64,000 bases of DNA from Reinekea sp. G2M2-21 (GCF_015687175.1 NZ_JADPQG010000003.1:496001-560000), one strand, 5' to 3'; positions 1 to 12,269 are shown, numbered from the stretch's first letter. Made by a program: numbers and translations. The notes: generated from the sequence alone by a model not told the origin.

Positions 1-823
1 AGATCTGACGGTAAGCAACCGCTTGCTTAGACAGATCATCATAAATAATCAGGGCGTCTTCACCGCGGTCACGGAAGTACTCACCCATAGAGCAGCCGGC
101 GTATGGTGCAATAAATTGCATTGACGCGGGTTCGGACGCTGAAGCCACAACAACCGTTGTGTATTCCATTGCGCCATGCTCTTCCAGTTTACGTACCACG
201 TTAGCAATGGTAGAACGCTTCTGGCCAACAGCAACATAGACACATTTAATGCCTGTGCCCTTCTGCGCCAGAATAGCGTCGACGGCCAATGCGGTTTTAC
301 CCGTCTGACGGTCACCAATGATCAGCTCGCGCTGGCCACGGCCGATAGGTACCATGGAGTCAACTGCCTTATAACCTGTCTGAACAGGTTGATCGACTGA
401 TTGACGGGCAATAACGCCTGGTGCCACTTTTTCGATGGGGTCTGTCAACTTTGCGTTGATGTCACCTTTACCATCAATAGCATTACCCAACGAGTCAACG
501 ACACGGCCAAGCAATTCAGGGCCCACAGGGACTTCCAGAATACGACCGGTACATTTACAGGTTTGGCCTTCCGCTAAGTTCTTGTATTCACCAAGAACAA
601 CGGCACCAACAGAGTCTTGCTCAAGGTTAAGCGCCATACCAAAGACGCCACCTTCAAATTCGATCATTTCGCCATACATCACGTCGGCGAGACCATGAAT
701 ACGTACAATACCGTCGGAAACCCCAACGATAGTACCTTCATTTTGTGCTTTAGAGCCTGTATCCAGTTTCGCGATACGCTCTTTGATAATGTCACTGATT
801 TCTGAAGGATTCAGGTGCTGCAT
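1..823 (-). CDS. atpA: ATP synthase F1 subunit alpha (N-terminal part, cut by window edge)
   Basis: Reading from 823 towards 1 gives the first ~274 residues of F1 alpha, beginning [13 protein letters not shown]; the C-terminus lies outside the window. The nucleotide-binding P-loop GDRQTGKT is visible in the last third of the visible part. Alpha pairs with beta in the F1 hexamer and carries the non-catalytic nucleotide sites at the cytoplasmic face of the inner membrane. It lies 13 bp downstream of atpH and is the last visible gene of the atpIBEFHA operon. Identity is certain from sequence and order. Confidence 0.98.
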   Translation of the reverse strand, partial: MQHLNPSEISDIIKERIAKLDTGSKAQNEGTIVGVSDGIVRIHGLADVMYGEMIEFEGGVFGMALNLEQDSVGAVVLGEYKNLAEGQTCKCTGRILEVPVGPELLGRVVDSLGNAIDGKGDINAKLTDPIEKVAPGVIARQSVDQPVQTGYKAVDSMVPIGRGQRELIIGDRQTGKTALAVDAILAQKGTGIKCVYVAVGQKRSTIANVVRKLEEHGAMEYTTVVVASASEPASMQFIAPYAGCSMGEYFRDRGEDALIIYDDLSKQAVAYRQI

Positions 824-836
824 GCGTTTTCCCTCA

Positions 837-1373
837 TTAGGAATTCATTGCGTCAGCGAGTTTCGACAATTTTCCGCGAACGGAGTCGTCGATAACAAGA
901 TCGCCAGCTTTTATGATTACGCCACCGATAAGTGCCGAATCGACGTTTACGTTTAGAGTCACTACGCGGGAAAATTTCGCGGTTAACTTTTCAACTAACG
1001 TTTTATGCTGTGCGTCGCTGAGTTCAAATGCACTGGTTACAACTACGTCAACACTCTTTTCGTGATCTGCCTTCAGCAGTTCAAATTGAGCGCTGATTTC
1101 CGGTAGTAATGCGAAACGATCGTTCTCTGCCAACACGGTCAACAGATTAGAAGCGCCTTCATTACAGTCTTCACCGGCTACATCCGCAATTGCTTTCGCT
1201 TTAACCAATGCGCTTACTGACGGACTGAGAATCAACTCGGCCACTTTGTCAGTTTTCGTAATTACCGCAAGCGTTTGCAGGGCTGTTGACCAACCGGCGA
1301 TATCGCCGGAATCAACTGCGGCTGAAAACGCAGCCTTAGCGTAAGGTCGGGCGAGCGTACTTAATTCTGCCAT
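837..1373 (-). CDS. atpH: ATP synthase F1 subunit delta
   Basis: 178 residues, the usual length for delta (OSCP-like). The N-terminus has the typical [10 protein letters not shown] motif and the C-terminal half the GGVIIKAGD motif. Delta clamps the top of the alpha/beta hexamer to the peripheral b stalk. It lies between atpF (11 bp upstream) and atpA in standard operon order. Confidence 0.97.
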   Translation of the reverse strand: MAELSTLARPYAKAAFSAAVDSGDIAGWSTALQTLAVITKTDKVAELILSPSVSALVKAKAIADVAGEDCNEGASNLLTVLAENDRFALLPEISAQFELLKADHEKSVDVVVTSAFELSDAQHKTLVEKLTAKFSRVVTLNVNVDSALIGGVIIKAGDLVIDDSVRGKLSKLADAMNS

Positions 1374-1384
1374 GTTCCGTCCCC

Positions 1385-1855
1385 TTACAGCTGCGCTGCC
1401 AGCTTATCCAACAACTCGCTGTGTTTGCTCTGATCAACTTCAGCCTGCAGAATTTTCTCTGCACCGGCTACCGTCAATTCAGCTACCTTGGCCCGCAGTT
1501 CTTCGCGCGCCAGATTGCGTTCTTTGTCCACATCAGACTGTGCGGCTGTGACGATTCGTTTGGCTTCTGCTTCTGCTTCTGCCTTAGCCTCGTCAACAAT
1601 AACGGCCGCACGGCGATTGGCTTGCTCTATCAGCGCCGCTGCCTGCTCTTTCGCTTCGCGAATTTTGCCGGCTGCGTCGTGTTGAGCAACTTCCAAAGCC
1701 TTATCTGCACGTGATGCAGCATCGAGACCTTCGGCAATTTTCTTCTGACGCTCTTGCATGGCGGCCATAATTGGCGGCCAGACATATTTTGCGCACAACA
1801 CGACGAAAATAGCGAAGACGATGATTTGGCCAATAAATGTTGCGTTAAAATTCAC
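1385..1855 (-). CDS. atpF: ATP synthase F0 subunit b
   Basis: 156 residues: one N-terminal membrane helix (about residues 5-25) followed by a long charged, Ala/Glu-rich helix expected to form the dimeric peripheral stalk. The start MNFNATFIGQ is the family's usual N-terminus. It lies 51 bp downstream of atpE in the standard operon. Confidence 0.97.
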   Translation of the reverse strand: MNFNATFIGQIIVFAIFVVLCAKYVWPPIMAAMQERQKKIAEGLDAASRADKALEVAQHDAAGKIREAKEQAAALIEQANRRAAVIVDEAKAEAEAEAKRIVTAAQSDVDKERNLAREELRAKVAELTVAGAEKILQAEVDQSKHSELLDKLAAQL

Positions 1856-1906
1856 GCCATCACCTCGTTAATAGTTTGTGGAAAGTCATCACTTACGAAG
1901 TGAGAA

Positions 1907-2143
<237 letters not shown>

Positions 2144-2238
2144 CTAGTTTTTTTTAATTACCAAGTTTTGTGTTTTAAGTAAGGGTATAACCCAGTTTGC
2201 AAGCAGCTGCTAACGAGCACAGCCCCCTGCGAATTCTA

Positions 2239-3147
<909 letters not shown>

Positions 3148-3164
3148 TTAATTTTAATGGATGG

Positions 3165-3569
3165 CTATGAAGCCACTCTTTTAACTAAAACCGGTAACAG
3201 AAGTGCGCCCAGGGTATGCACAAAAAAGACACTCAAGTAGAGCACTCCTGCGTTTAATTCATCTATTTTAATTACGGCGAGCAAACTACCTGCAATTATG
3301 ATCAGCCACTTACCCCACATTGCGCTATAGGTTGCCGAGATGACTAAACCTACGTTACCGCTTCCAAAATGGCGCAATGCTCTGAAACTGTAAAATGCCT
3401 GGCCTGCAATGCTAATCAGCCCACCTAATGCTACCGACGCACCAATATTGGGTGCTACTAAAATGCCGACTAAAGTACCTATCATCGTGACCAACATTTC
3501 AATCAGTAATACCCGAGATGCAATAGGTCGGCTGATTGTCGTTTGACGATGTACCTTAAAGTATGACAT
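3165..3569 (-). CDS. atpI: ATP synthase accessory protein I
   Basis: 134 residues with four predicted membrane helices, the first gene of the atp operon. AtpI proteins are poorly conserved and are thought to help c-ring assembly. Here the call rests on position, topology and the short Gly-rich GGLISIAGQAF segment. The 257-bp gap upstream to parB should hold the operon promoter, but I could not pick -10/-35 boxes with confidence. Confidence 0.88.
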   Translation of the reverse strand: MSYFKVHRQTTISRPIASRVLLIEMLVTMIGTLVGILVAPNIGASVALGGLISIAGQAFYSFRALRHFGSGNVGLVISATYSAMWGKWLIIIAGSLLAVIKIDELNAGVLYLSVFFVHTLGALLLPVLVKRVAS

Positions 3570-3826
3570 TTATCCTGCTTTCTTGTGACAGGCGCTATCG
3601 GTGCCAAAATTTGAGCCGCAGAGTATATTGGGTTCCCAGCACCGCATCAACCAGTTGCCGTAACCTATTGTTGCCAATCGATGAATGACGTACATCAATA
3701 GTCGTAATGATGATATTACGCGTATTTTGTATACCAATTTTCCTACCAAGAGTAATCGACATATTCCGATGACCTCGCGAGGAACTCTTGCCATCCATAC
3801 AATGCGTTGTAAAAGCGCTGCAGGCC

Positions 3827-4717
3827 TTATTTTACGTGCTCCAGAATGCCATCCAACTCATCAAGGCTGGTGTACTTGATAGTTAGCGATCCACGTCCGC
3901 CGGCACCATGCTTAATTTGCACAGAAGCTCCAAGGCGCTTAGACAGCATCTCTTCCAAACGCTTAATATTTACGTCATGTTTAGAATCATTCTTAGGCAG
4001 TGAGACTTTGTTCGGTTGGGAAAGCGACCGAACCAGGGCTTCGGTCTGGCGTACGGTCATACCTTTCGCCACTACCTGACGTGCCGCTTCGATCTGCTTT
4101 TCACCGGGCAAGCCCAGCAAAGCACGGGCATGACCCATTTCCAAATCACCATGCTCAAGCATTTTTTTAACTTCGGTTTCCAGGCTGATCAAACGCAGCA
4201 GGTTGGTCACCGTTACCCGGGATTTACCCACGGCTTCTGCCACTTCCGCCTGGGTCAAGTCAAATTCTTTCTGCAGACGCTGCAATGCGATTGCTTCTTC
4301 AATAGGGTTAAGGTTTTCACGTTGAATATTTTCGATCAGTGCCATGGCAATGGCATCTTCATCGGCAACGTCACGGATTACCGCCGGAATAGTATCCAGG
4401 CCAACCATTTGCGATGCTCGCCAGCGGCGTTCTCCGGCGATTAACTCATACGTTTGGGGTCCTAGCGGTCGCACAACAACCGGTTGCATAACCCCCTGAG
4501 CGCGAATAGAGTTCGCTAACTCCTCCAACGCATCGGTCGACATGTCTCGTCGTGGCTGGTACACGCCCCGCTGCACCCACTCGATGGGTAGGTGCTTTAA
4601 CGTTCCATCTGTTTCCTTAACATGCTCAACCGGCTTCTCAGATATCTCTTTGACTTCGGCCTGGGTCGTTATCAGAGAACCAAAATTGCGCCCTAATCCT
4701 TTCTTTTTCACTGACAT
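3827..4717 (-). CDS. parB: Chromosome-partitioning protein ParB
   Basis: 296 residues. It has an N-terminal ParB/Srx CTPase domain with the GERRWRAS box, a central helix-turn-helix (LTQAEVAEAVGKSRVTVTNL), and a C-terminal dimerisation domain. It binds parS sites and spreads to form the segregation complex. It starts 6 bp after the parA stop. No parS palindrome was seen in this window. Confidence 0.97.
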   Translation of the reverse strand: MSVKKKGLGRNFGSLITTQAEVKEISEKPVEHVKETDGTLKHLPIEWVQRGVYQPRRDMSTDALEELANSIRAQGVMQPVVVRPLGPQTYELIAGERRWRASQMVGLDTIPAVIRDVADEDAIAMALIENIQRENLNPIEEAIALQRLQKEFDLTQAEVAEAVGKSRVTVTNLLRLISLETEVKKMLEHGDLEMGHARALLGLPGEKQIEAARQVVAKGMTVRQTEALVRSLSQPNKVSLPKNDSKHDVNIKRLEEMLSKRLGASVQIKHGAGGRGSLTIKYTSLDELDGILEHVK

Positions 4718-4723
4718 ACCTAC

Positions 4724-5539
4724 TTAACCCGTTACCTTTTCAATATCACTGGAGACGGAGATGTCCGCCTTTTCGCCTTCAACACGGCGAATGAATTCCC
4801 CGGCCAGAGCCAAATAAGACTTGGCGCCGGTCGAGGTCTTATCGTAATGCAGCGCGGGCATCCCATAACTGGGCGCCTCAGCCAAACGGACATTACGGGG
4901 AATAACAGCGCTGTAGACTTTGTCACCAAAATATTCTTTCAGCTGATCGGATACATCATTGGTCAGGGTGTTGCGTGGGTCATACATAGTGCGTAACAGA
5001 CCACCGATCTCTAAACCGGGGTTCACTACCTTCTGAATTTCGCCAATGGTTTCCAGCAGCGCCGCAAGCCCTTCTAACGCATAGTATTCACATTGCATGG
5101 GGATGAAGATGCTTTGTGCAGCGGTGAGTGCGTTGACGGTCAACATATTGAGCGAGGGCGGACAGTCAATAAATATGTAGTCGTAATTCTGTTTCACTTC
5201 GGCCAGAGCATACTGCAGACGATGTTCTTTCATCTTCATCGACAACAGCTCTACTTCGGCGGCGGTTAAGTCACCGTTCGCAGGCAACAAGTCGAAACCC
5301 GCCTGCTCTGCATGGACAATGGCCTCGGCGCACTGACATTTACCAGTGAGTACGTCATAAGCGGACAATTCAAGATCACTTTTATCGACGCCACTGCCCA
5401 TGGTGGCATTTCCCTGTGGGTCCATATCGACCACCAGCACTTTGCGCTTCATGGCAACAAGAGATGCCGGCAAATTGATTGCTGTGGTGGTTTTGCCAAC
5501 GCCGCCTTTTTGGTTGGTAATAGCGAAGATATGACTCAA
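4724..5539 (-). CDS. parA: Chromosome-partitioning ATPase ParA (Soj)
   Basis: 271 residues. The N-terminus has the deviant Walker A KGGVGKTT (about 11-18), followed by the ParA/MinD motif DMDPQGNAT and the Walker B region FIDCPPSL. It uses ATP-dependent nonspecific DNA binding to move ParB-parS complexes. It sits between rsmG (18 bp upstream) and parB in the conserved origin-proximal order. Confidence 0.97.
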   Translation of the reverse strand: MSHIFAITNQKGGVGKTTTAINLPASLVAMKRKVLVVDMDPQGNATMGSGVDKSDLELSAYDVLTGKCQCAEAIVHAEQAGFDLLPANGDLTAAEVELLSMKMKEHRLQYALAEVKQNYDYIFIDCPPSLNMLTVNALTAAQSIFIPMQCEYYALEGLAALLETIGEIQKVVNPGLEIGGLLRTMYDPRNTLTNDVSDQLKEYFGDKVYSAVIPRNVRLAEAPSYGMPALHYDKTSTGAKSYLALAGEFIRRVEGEKADISVSSDIEKVTG

Positions 5540-5557
5540 GGCAGTTTCCTTTATTGG

Positions 5558-6187
5558 TTACTTAAGACCCAATTCAACAAGATGACGTTCACCATCCGTA
5601 CCTGGGACCTGTAATGGTTTTACAGCGATTAACGTTACATCAGCCGGCAGTTCCGCGAGTTCGGCTTCAGGGAACTGACCTTTCATGGCCAGAAAACGAC
5701 CATTTGGAGCCAGCAAATGGCGCGAAAAGCTTACCATATCAGAAAGGGTAGCGAACGCTCTAGACGTAATCTGCGCAAATTTGACATCGGGCTGCCAGCT
5801 TTCCAGACGGTGATGTACCACAGTGACGTTGTCAGCACCCAAAGACATTTTCACCTGATTCAGAAACCGGGTTTTCTTGCCGTTACTGTCCAACAACCAA
5901 ACCTTCAATTCAGGTTTGATCAATGCGATGACCATACCCGGCAGTCCAGGTCCGGTGCCGACATCAATTAAGTCACCGTCGCTCAGGGTGTGCACCATGC
6001 TCAGACTATCGATTAGGTGGCGGTCGATCATCTGCGCGGCGTCACGGACCGAGGTCAGGTTATACGCTTTATTCCACTTAACCAATAAGGCGTGATAGGC
6101 CAACAAACGCGCTATCGCTTCCTCTGGCAACTCCAATGTGAGCCGCTGCAGCCCACGCTCTAACTGTGCTTTAAATGCTTCGGTCAT
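5558..6187 (-). CDS. rsmG: 16S rRNA m7G527 methyltransferase RsmG
   Basis: 209 residues, typical for GidB/RsmG. The SAM-binding motif [10 protein letters not shown] lies near residue 75. It methylates G527 of 16S rRNA; loss is known to give low-level streptomycin resistance. Its start overlaps the mnmG stop by 4 bp, so the two are translationally coupled. Confidence 0.97.
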   Translation of the reverse strand: MTEAFKAQLERGLQRLTLELPEEAIARLLAYHALLVKWNKAYNLTSVRDAAQMIDRHLIDSLSMVHTLSDGDLIDVGTGPGLPGMVIALIKPELKVWLLDSNGKKTRFLNQVKMSLGADNVTVVHHRLESWQPDVKFAQITSRAFATLSDMVSFSRHLLAPNGRFLAMKGQFPEAELAELPADVTLIAVKPLQVPGTDGERHLVELGLK

Positions 6188-8070
6188 GCGCTTTGCCGAC
6201 TCGCATTATGTTTTTTAATGTGTACCAGCAACATCGAGACGGCGGCTGGTGTCACACCGGATATACGCGATGCCTGGGCCAGCGTTTCCGGCTGAACCTC
6301 TTTCAACTTCTGTTTCACTTCGTTCGAAAGGCCACCAATGGCGTCAATGTCCAGCGTTGTTGGCAGTTTCATGTGCTCATGTCGACGCATGGTGTCGATT
6401 TCATCCTGCTGACGCTGAATGTAACCTTCGTATTTAGCGGAGATTTCCACCTGCTCCTGTTCAGCAAAGTCCAACTCAACGTCTGGCGCACTAGCCGCAT
6501 GAATATCGCGATAGGTCAGCTCGGGTCGCTTCAGGAGATCCCGCAAACTGAACTCACGAGCCAAGGCCTGCGGCAGTTTTTCAGCCAACACAGCAGCTGC
6601 GTCAGATTTCGGTTGCACATAGGTCGTGCGCAATCGCTCCTGCTCCCGGGCAATGCTTTCCTGCTTAGCGCTAAATGCAGCCCAGCGCTGATCATCAACC
6701 AAACCGAGTTTACGTCCGGTTTCGGTCAGGCGGGCATCTGCATTATCTTCTCGCAACAGTAAGCGATATTCCGCTCGGCTGGTAAACATACGATAGGGCT
6801 CGCGGGTACCCATAGTAATGAGATCATCAACCAACACCCCTATGTAGGCTTCGTCACGGTGGGGATACCACATCTCCTCACCCTGCGCCTTACGGGCCGC
6901 ATTCAAACCAGCCAGCAAACCCTGTGCACCGGCCTCTTCATAGCCCGTGGTACCGTTTATCTGACCGGCAAAAAACAGGTTCTCAATAAACTTGCTTTCC
7001 AGCGAGTGTTTCAGGTCCTGTGGGTCGTAGTAATCATATTCAATGGCATAGCCCGGTCGCGTAATGTGCGCATTTTCGAACCCTTTCATGGTTCGGATAA
7101 AATCGACCTGAACATCAAACGGCAAACTGGTTGAAATGCCGTTCGGGTAAAGTTCGTAGGTAGTCAATCCTTCGGGCTCAACAAATATCTGATGGCTGGT
7201 TTTGTCCGCAAACCGAGTTATTTTGTCTTCAATCGATGGGCAATAGCGTGGCCCGGTGCCTTCGATATTGCCGGAATACATGGCCGAGCGACCGAGGTTA
7301 TTGCGGATAATGTCGTGCGTTTGCTCGGTGGTGTGCGTGATGTGGCAGCTCACCTGGCGAGGGTGCTGTTCGACACGCCCCATATAGGACATGACCGGCA
7401 ACGGTGAATCGCCGGGTTGTTCGACCATCACACTGAAATCAACCGAACGAGCATCAATTCGTGCCGGCGTTCCTGTTTTCAGGCGCCCAGTGCGCATGGG
7501 TAATTCTTTCAGGCGTTCCGCCAAGGAGATACTGGGTGTATCGCCCATTCGGCCGCCCGCGTAGTTGTCGGTGCCCACGTGAATTTTACCGTTCAAGAAG
7601 GTGCCGGCCGTCAAAACGACCGATTTGGCCAAAATTCGGATGCCGGTTTGGGTGACCGCACCAATGACTTTGTCACCCTGCAGAATCAGGTCGTCGGCTG
7701 CCTGAGCAAATACGTCCAGATTGGGTTGTTGTTCGACAATTTGTCGGATAGCCGCGCGATACAGCTGGCGATCCGCCTGTGCCCGGGTTGCACGCACGGC
7801 TGGCCCTTTACGGCTGTTCAGCACACGCCATTGAATGCCCGCGAGATCCGTCGCGCGGGCCATCGCACCGCCCAAAGCATCAATTTCCTTCACCAGATGG
7901 CTTTTACCAATACCTCCAATAGCCGGGTTACACGACATAACACCAACGGTATCAATATTATGCGTCAATAACAGGGTCTGGCTGCCCATACGCGCGGCGG
8001 CCAAAGCTGCTTCAGTACCGGCATGGCCACCACCAATGACAATGACGTCATACTGTTTCGGAAAATCCAC
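6184..8070 (-). CDS. mnmG: tRNA U34 carboxymethylaminomethyl modification enzyme MnmG (GidA)
   Basis: 628 residues. The N-terminal FAD-binding motif [12 protein letters not shown] is followed by the GidA signatures [10 protein letters not shown] and [12 protein letters not shown], with a helical C-terminal domain for tRNA/MnmE contact. With MnmE it installs cmnm5 at wobble uridine 34. The gene heads the mnmG-rsmG-parA-parB run. Upstream lies a divergent unrelated gene rather than mnmE/yidC. Confidence 0.98.
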   Translation of the reverse strand: MDFPKQYDVIVIGGGHAGTEAALAAARMGSQTLLLTHNIDTVGVMSCNPAIGGIGKSHLVKEIDALGGAMARATDLAGIQWRVLNSRKGPAVRATRAQADRQLYRAAIRQIVEQQPNLDVFAQAADDLILQGDKVIGAVTQTGIRILAKSVVLTAGTFLNGKIHVGTDNYAGGRMGDTPSISLAERLKELPMRTGRLKTGTPARIDARSVDFSVMVEQPGDSPLPVMSYMGRVEQHPRQVSCHITHTTEQTHDIIRNNLGRSAMYSGNIEGTGPRYCPSIEDKITRFADKTSHQIFVEPEGLTTYELYPNGISTSLPFDVQVDFIRTMKGFENAHITRPGYAIEYDYYDPQDLKHSLESKFIENLFFAGQINGTTGYEEAGAQGLLAGLNAARKAQGEEMWYPHRDEAYIGVLVDDLITMGTREPYRMFTSRAEYRLLLREDNADARLTETGRKLGLVDDQRWAAFSAKQESIAREQERLRTTYVQPKSDAAAVLAEKLPQALAREFSLRDLLKRPELTYRDIHAASAPDVELDFAEQEQVEISAKYEGYIQRQQDEIDTMRRHEHMKLPTTLDIDAIGGLSNEVKQKLKEVQPETLAQASRISGVTPAAVSMLLVHIKKHNASRQSA

Positions 8071-8304
8071 TTATCACCTCAATTACGGGACAGGAACTGG
8101 CTGCACTCAGACCAGCTTGAATTCAAAAGGGTGCGGGATTATACGCAGTTTTTTCCAGTTTAGCAGCCTAAAAATTAATCAAACACCCACCATAACGGCG
8201 TTCTACTGCGACGCTTGAAACCGAACAGCCAATACTGAAGCAACCTTGCATGTCAGGAAAGCTGGCTATACTGCAAATTGGGCAGGTTAAGAGGTGGATT
8301 CGAC

Positions 8305-9669
8305 ATGGGTAGACTATGGCTGGCTTTATTTTTCATCACCTGTTGCGGCTCGGCAATGGCAGCGGGCAACCTGCTCCTGGTCACCGACTTGAGCGATGAG
8401 AACCTCAATTACCGACCTGACCTGCGTTTGATTGCCACGAATGCTATAAATCGCTTGCAGGACTATGAAGTCGCGAACGCAAAGACCGCAGTCCGACCCA
8501 ACAGCGCCGAAGCAATAGGAGCCATGATTGACGCTGCAGCCAAAGCGAACTTGCAGGCTGTTGCCGTTGTCACGCTTTACAACAAAGGCCGCAAGGCCAC
8601 AGTAACTGCCTCTATCTATAACGTTGGTACCGGCGAACTGGTCATTCAACGTGCGTTGGAATTTCGTTTTAAGGAGATTCCCGCTTTATTGGCACAACTC
8701 GAGTACGAACTTCCTCTGATGCTGAAACGCGAATTCCGCGAATTGGGATCGGTGGTGAAAGTCACAGCCGATCAGGTCTATTTTGACCTCGGCGCTAACG
8801 CAGGGATTGAAGTAGGCCAGATTTTCCGCGTATTCCGCCGCGGCACCGAAATTAAGAGCAGCAGCGGTGAAAGTTTTGGCTTTGTCGATGAACAGAGCGG
8901 CATTCTGGAGGTCACTGACATCAGTTCAATCTACTCCGTCGCCGACATCCGCCTGGGCCGCCGCTCCATTCGCAATAACGATTGGGTCGAGCTTGCCGAT
9001 CAAAGCATTCAGATTCAAGGTAAGGTGCTGTCTAAGCTGGACGAGCAAGTTGCCATTAATATTGGCCGTAAAACCGGTGTGGTGCCAGGCGCTTATTTTG
9101 CCGTGTATAAAGACATCAAGGAAATCGATGAAAACGACGCATTCCGAGAAATCATAGGCCGCATCCGCATTACCGATGTCGATGCCAATGGAGCGCGCGG
9201 CGAAATCGCTCGGTCCGATCATTATCGGCTGGCAAAAGCGCTGATTAACGAAGGTGACACCATTGAAGAAGTCAGCTATCTACATCGCAACCAGCTACTA
9301 CTTGGACAAACAAGCTTTGGCATTTTGGGCGATACCCAATCCATCTGGAATGCCGGACTCAACGTTGAATCCGGTTTCAGCAGTGACATGGCATTCCGTT
9401 TTCGTGGCGCCTATGGTAGCAATTGGTTTGTCAGTACTGGGGTAAACGCCGCGCTGGATCATTCGGAGAGCTTTCGCTACGGGCTGGATTTTGTTTATGG
9501 TACGGATGGCTTTGGCACCTACCTGTTCACCGATGCCAACATTCCCACGCCACTGAACCGTTATGTTCTGTTTGCCATCGAGGCTGGGTACCTGATCGGT
9601 GCCAATGAGGATGTGGAGGGTCTATCTGTTGGTCTGAGTGCCAAGTTCGGGCTGGACAGTTTGTTTTAA
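8305..9669 (+). CDS. Exported protein with FlgT-like repeats, possibly outer-membrane
   Basis: 454 residues from the ATG at 8305, chosen because GAGGTGG lies 7 bp upstream; a TTG at 8277-8280 has no such site. A signal peptide ends near the AMAAG cleavage site. The N-terminal ~130 residues resemble a CsgG/FlgT-type alpha/beta domain. Two beta-rich repeats follow (about 155-235 and 240-320), each with a G(I/V)xxGxxFxV(F/Y) turn like FlgT C-terminal domains. The last ~110 residues look like beta strands ending in a C-terminal Phe, a possible outer-membrane signal. No flagellar genes are nearby, so the function is open. Confidence 0.7.
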   Translation: MGRLWLALFFITCCGSAMAAGNLLLVTDLSDENLNYRPDLRLIATNAINRLQDYEVANAKTAVRPNSAEAIGAMIDAAAKANLQAVAVVTLYNKGRKATVTASIYNVGTGELVIQRALEFRFKEIPALLAQLEYELPLMLKREFRELGSVVKVTADQVYFDLGANAGIEVGQIFRVFRRGTEIKSSSGESFGFVDEQSGILEVTDISSIYSVADIRLGRRSIRNNDWVELADQSIQIQGKVLSKLDEQVAINIGRKTGVVPGAYFAVYKDIKEIDENDAFREIIGRIRITDVDANGARGEIARSDHYRLAKALINEGDTIEEVSYLHRNQLLLGQTSFGILGDTQSIWNAGLNVESGFSSDMAFRFRGAYGSNWFVSTGVNAALDHSESFRYGLDFVYGTDGFGTYLFTDANIPTPLNRYVLFAIEAGYLIGANEDVEGLSVGLSAKFGLDSLF

Positions 9670-9675
9670 AACGGA

Positions 9676-9702
9676 CAGCTATCAGCACCCGGCTGATAGC
9701 TG
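9676..9702. terminator. Stem-loop between convergent genes
   Basis: A perfect 11-bp stem (CAGCTATCAGC with its complement) around a 5-nt loop lies between the convergent stops at 9669 and 9713. On the minus strand it is followed by TCCGTTTT, so it may terminate the Lon-like gene; on the plus strand there is no T run. Confidence 0.6.
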
Positions 9703-9712
9703 GTCGCTGATC

Positions 9713-12103
9713 TCACTCTTCTTCCGTTTCCTGGTAGAGCTCAAACAGAGTCTTTAGCGCTTTTTGTGCTTTGCCGTTCAGCGTTTCCGGCGGGAATTCA
9801 CCTTTTTCATTTGCGATACCGGTTTCCATTTGCATCAGCAAGTGCAACGCCTCATAGACGTGACGAACCGCGTAGATATGAAACTTCCCACTTTGTACCG
9901 CGTCGATGACATCTTGGTGCAGCATCAGGTGCTTGATATTGTCATGGGGGACAATAACGCCCTGCTTCCCATTCAGTCCCCGGATTTCACAGAGCTTGAA
10001 AAAACCCTCGATCTTTTCGTTAACGCCACCAATGGCCTGCACTTCGCCGAGCTGGTTCATCGAACCGGTAATCGCAAAACTCTGCTTGACCGGCGTCTGC
10101 GTAATGGCGGAAATCAATGAACAATATTCCGCCACGGTCGCGCTGTCACCGTCGATGTAGCCATAACTTTGCTCCATAGCGATATGTGACGATAAGGTCA
10201 GTGGAAAGCTGCGACCAAATTCATGCCCCAGAAACCCGCTGAGAATCATCACGCCTTTACTATGAATGGATTGACCCAGCTCGACTTCCCGTTCGATGTC
10301 GACAACTCCTTTACCGCCAACGTGCACGGTAGAAGTGATGCGCGCAGGAGAACCAAAGCGACTTTCGCCAATTTCCATCACGGTTAAACCATTCACGCAG
10401 CCAATGCGATCTCCTTCGGTATCGATCAAAATTGTGCCTTCTTCAATTTCCATCAACATCTGATCAGCAATTCGGCCATTGCGATACTCGGCCGCTTCCA
10501 GGGCCGCAGATACATGCGTTTCGTTAATCAATCTGGCATCCTGATGTCGGCAGATAAAATCCGCCTCTGCAAACACCTTAAATACTTTAACCACTTGCGC
10601 AGACAACCGCTGCTGATGCTCCGCTTCACGCAGGCTGTATTCGATCAGTTTTTCAATGGCTGCCTTAGTTAAAGGCTTAAAGCCCTTTTCTTCGCCGTAA
10701 TCCTTAATGCGCAGAATGAGGTTGTCGATGTTGTCTTTGGTACGGGGAATGAAGCTGTCGAAATCGACTGGCACACGAAACAGCTCCATAAACTCAGGGT
10801 CCCACTCCTGCAACTGATAATATATGTCGCGGGAGCCAAGCAGAATCACCTTAATATTCAGCTTGATTGACGCTGGACTCAAGGTCACGGAATGCATCAA
10901 GCTGGCATCCGCATAGGGTGATTCCATTTTCAGTTCTTTGGTTTTTAGCGCCATTTTTAGCGCATCCCAGGCAAAGGGTTCCATCAGCAATTTTTCTGCG
11001 TCAAGAATCAGATAGCCTCCATTGGCTTTTAACAGACTGCCAGGACGAATCAATTGATAGTTGGTAATGGGGATACCCTGTTGTGTGGAATATTCGATCC
11101 GACCAAACAGGTTCTGGTAGGTTGGCAGCATTTCATAGACCACTGGCGCACCACTATTGATGTCGTGCTGCATCATCAGATTCGGGATAAGCCAATGCTC
11201 CAACGATTTGCGACGATCCTGATCAGTGCGGGTATCCGACAGAGATTCCTCAGCGAACAGATCGACAATCAGCTGTGGTAAGTGGTGTTTTATAGCGCGG
11301 ATGAACCGCAACACTGACAGCAAACTCTGATTCTTAACTTCTAAGTCTTTCAACAGCGGTTTAATTGCCTGCTGAACGGTTTCCAGATTCAGCTGACGTA
11401 GCTTCTCTGAAGATTTGCGTCGCCAGGTGGGTAATTCCAACACCTGTTCGTTCAGATATTCTTCAATGTCGTTGATCCGACTCTGAAACTCGCTGCGGAT
11501 CTCTTCAGGCAATTGAGCAAATTCCGTGTCATCCAGCGCACGACCCTCAACAACCGGCAAGAGCATAACCGAGCCACCATCAGACACCACGGCGACTTCT
11601 TTTTCATTGGCAAATCGCTCGACCATCTTCAGTGCAGCGTCGTACTTCTGGTTAAAGTCGCGATCAATCGCAGAACGTTTGCGTTGATAGGTCGGACTTT
11701 CAAAAGCGGCTGGGAAAGTGTCCATCAGATCATTCAGGAATTGATTGATCTGAGCCTTCAGTTCATCTCCCCGTCCAGCGGGAAGCTCCAGCGAGTTCGG
11801 CTCCCGAGGGTTCTCAAAATTATTAATGTAGGCCCATTCACTCGGTGCCTGTTGTGACTCTGCCAATTCCCGTACGTATTTAGACACCAACGATTGCCTA
11901 CCTGTTCCGGTATCGCCCATCACATAGAGGTTATAACCACCGCCTCGCATGGCGATGCCGAATTCCAACGACTTTTTGGCTCGTGGTTGACCCAGAAAGC
12001 TGGAAACGCCCTCTAAATCTGCCGTTGATTCAATGTTTAGGTAGCTGAGGTCAATGTGTGCACGAAGCTCAGTCGCGCTTAACGGGGCAATCTTTGTGGT
12101 CAT
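9713..12103 (-). CDS. Lon-like ATP-dependent protease (LonB/YcbZ type)
   Basis: 796 residues. A P-loop GDTGTGRQS lies at about 63-71. It is followed by an AAA module with an inserted helical region of the YcbZ/LonH type, and a C-terminal S16 protease domain with the catalytic dyad Ser654 (in GDSATVA) and Lys697 (in NEKIEGFF). It lacks the classical Lon N-terminal substrate domain, so it is not housekeeping Lon. It probably degrades or processes cytoplasmic proteins. It is a single gene, convergent with 8305 and divergent from 12270. Confidence 0.92.
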   Translation of the reverse strand: MTTKIAPLSATELRAHIDLSYLNIESTADLEGVSSFLGQPRAKKSLEFGIAMRGGGYNLYVMGDTGTGRQSLVSKYVRELAESQQAPSEWAYINNFENPREPNSLELPAGRGDELKAQINQFLNDLMDTFPAAFESPTYQRKRSAIDRDFNQKYDAALKMVERFANEKEVAVVSDGGSVMLLPVVEGRALDDTEFAQLPEEIRSEFQSRINDIEEYLNEQVLELPTWRRKSSEKLRQLNLETVQQAIKPLLKDLEVKNQSLLSVLRFIRAIKHHLPQLIVDLFAEESLSDTRTDQDRRKSLEHWLIPNLMMQHDINSGAPVVYEMLPTYQNLFGRIEYSTQQGIPITNYQLIRPGSLLKANGGYLILDAEKLLMEPFAWDALKMALKTKELKMESPYADASLMHSVTLSPASIKLNIKVILLGSRDIYYQLQEWDPEFMELFRVPVDFDSFIPRTKDNIDNLILRIKDYGEEKGFKPLTKAAIEKLIEYSLREAEHQQRLSAQVVKVFKVFAEADFICRHQDARLINETHVSAALEAAEYRNGRIADQMLMEIEEGTILIDTEGDRIGCVNGLTVMEIGESRFGSPARITSTVHVGGKGVVDIEREVELGQSIHSKGVMILSGFLGHEFGRSFPLTLSSHIAMEQSYGYIDGDSATVAEYCSLISAITQTPVKQSFAITGSMNQLGEVQAIGGVNEKIEGFFKLCEIRGLNGKQGVIVPHDNIKHLMLHQDVIDAVQSGKFHIYAVRHVYEALHLLMQMETGIANEKGEFPPETLNGKAQKALKTLFELYQETEEE

Positions 12104-12269
12104 TCAATGGAGCCTAATACGGAGTTTTGACTAGTATGTCACACCCTGAACAAGAGGTAGAAGTGTTTCATAGCTTTCAAATTGACACCCATAACCGGCA
12201 AATCTAAGCTTTACACTTTGGTCAGACTTGACCTCATCTGTTCACACGTCCAAATTGGGAGTCATCAAC

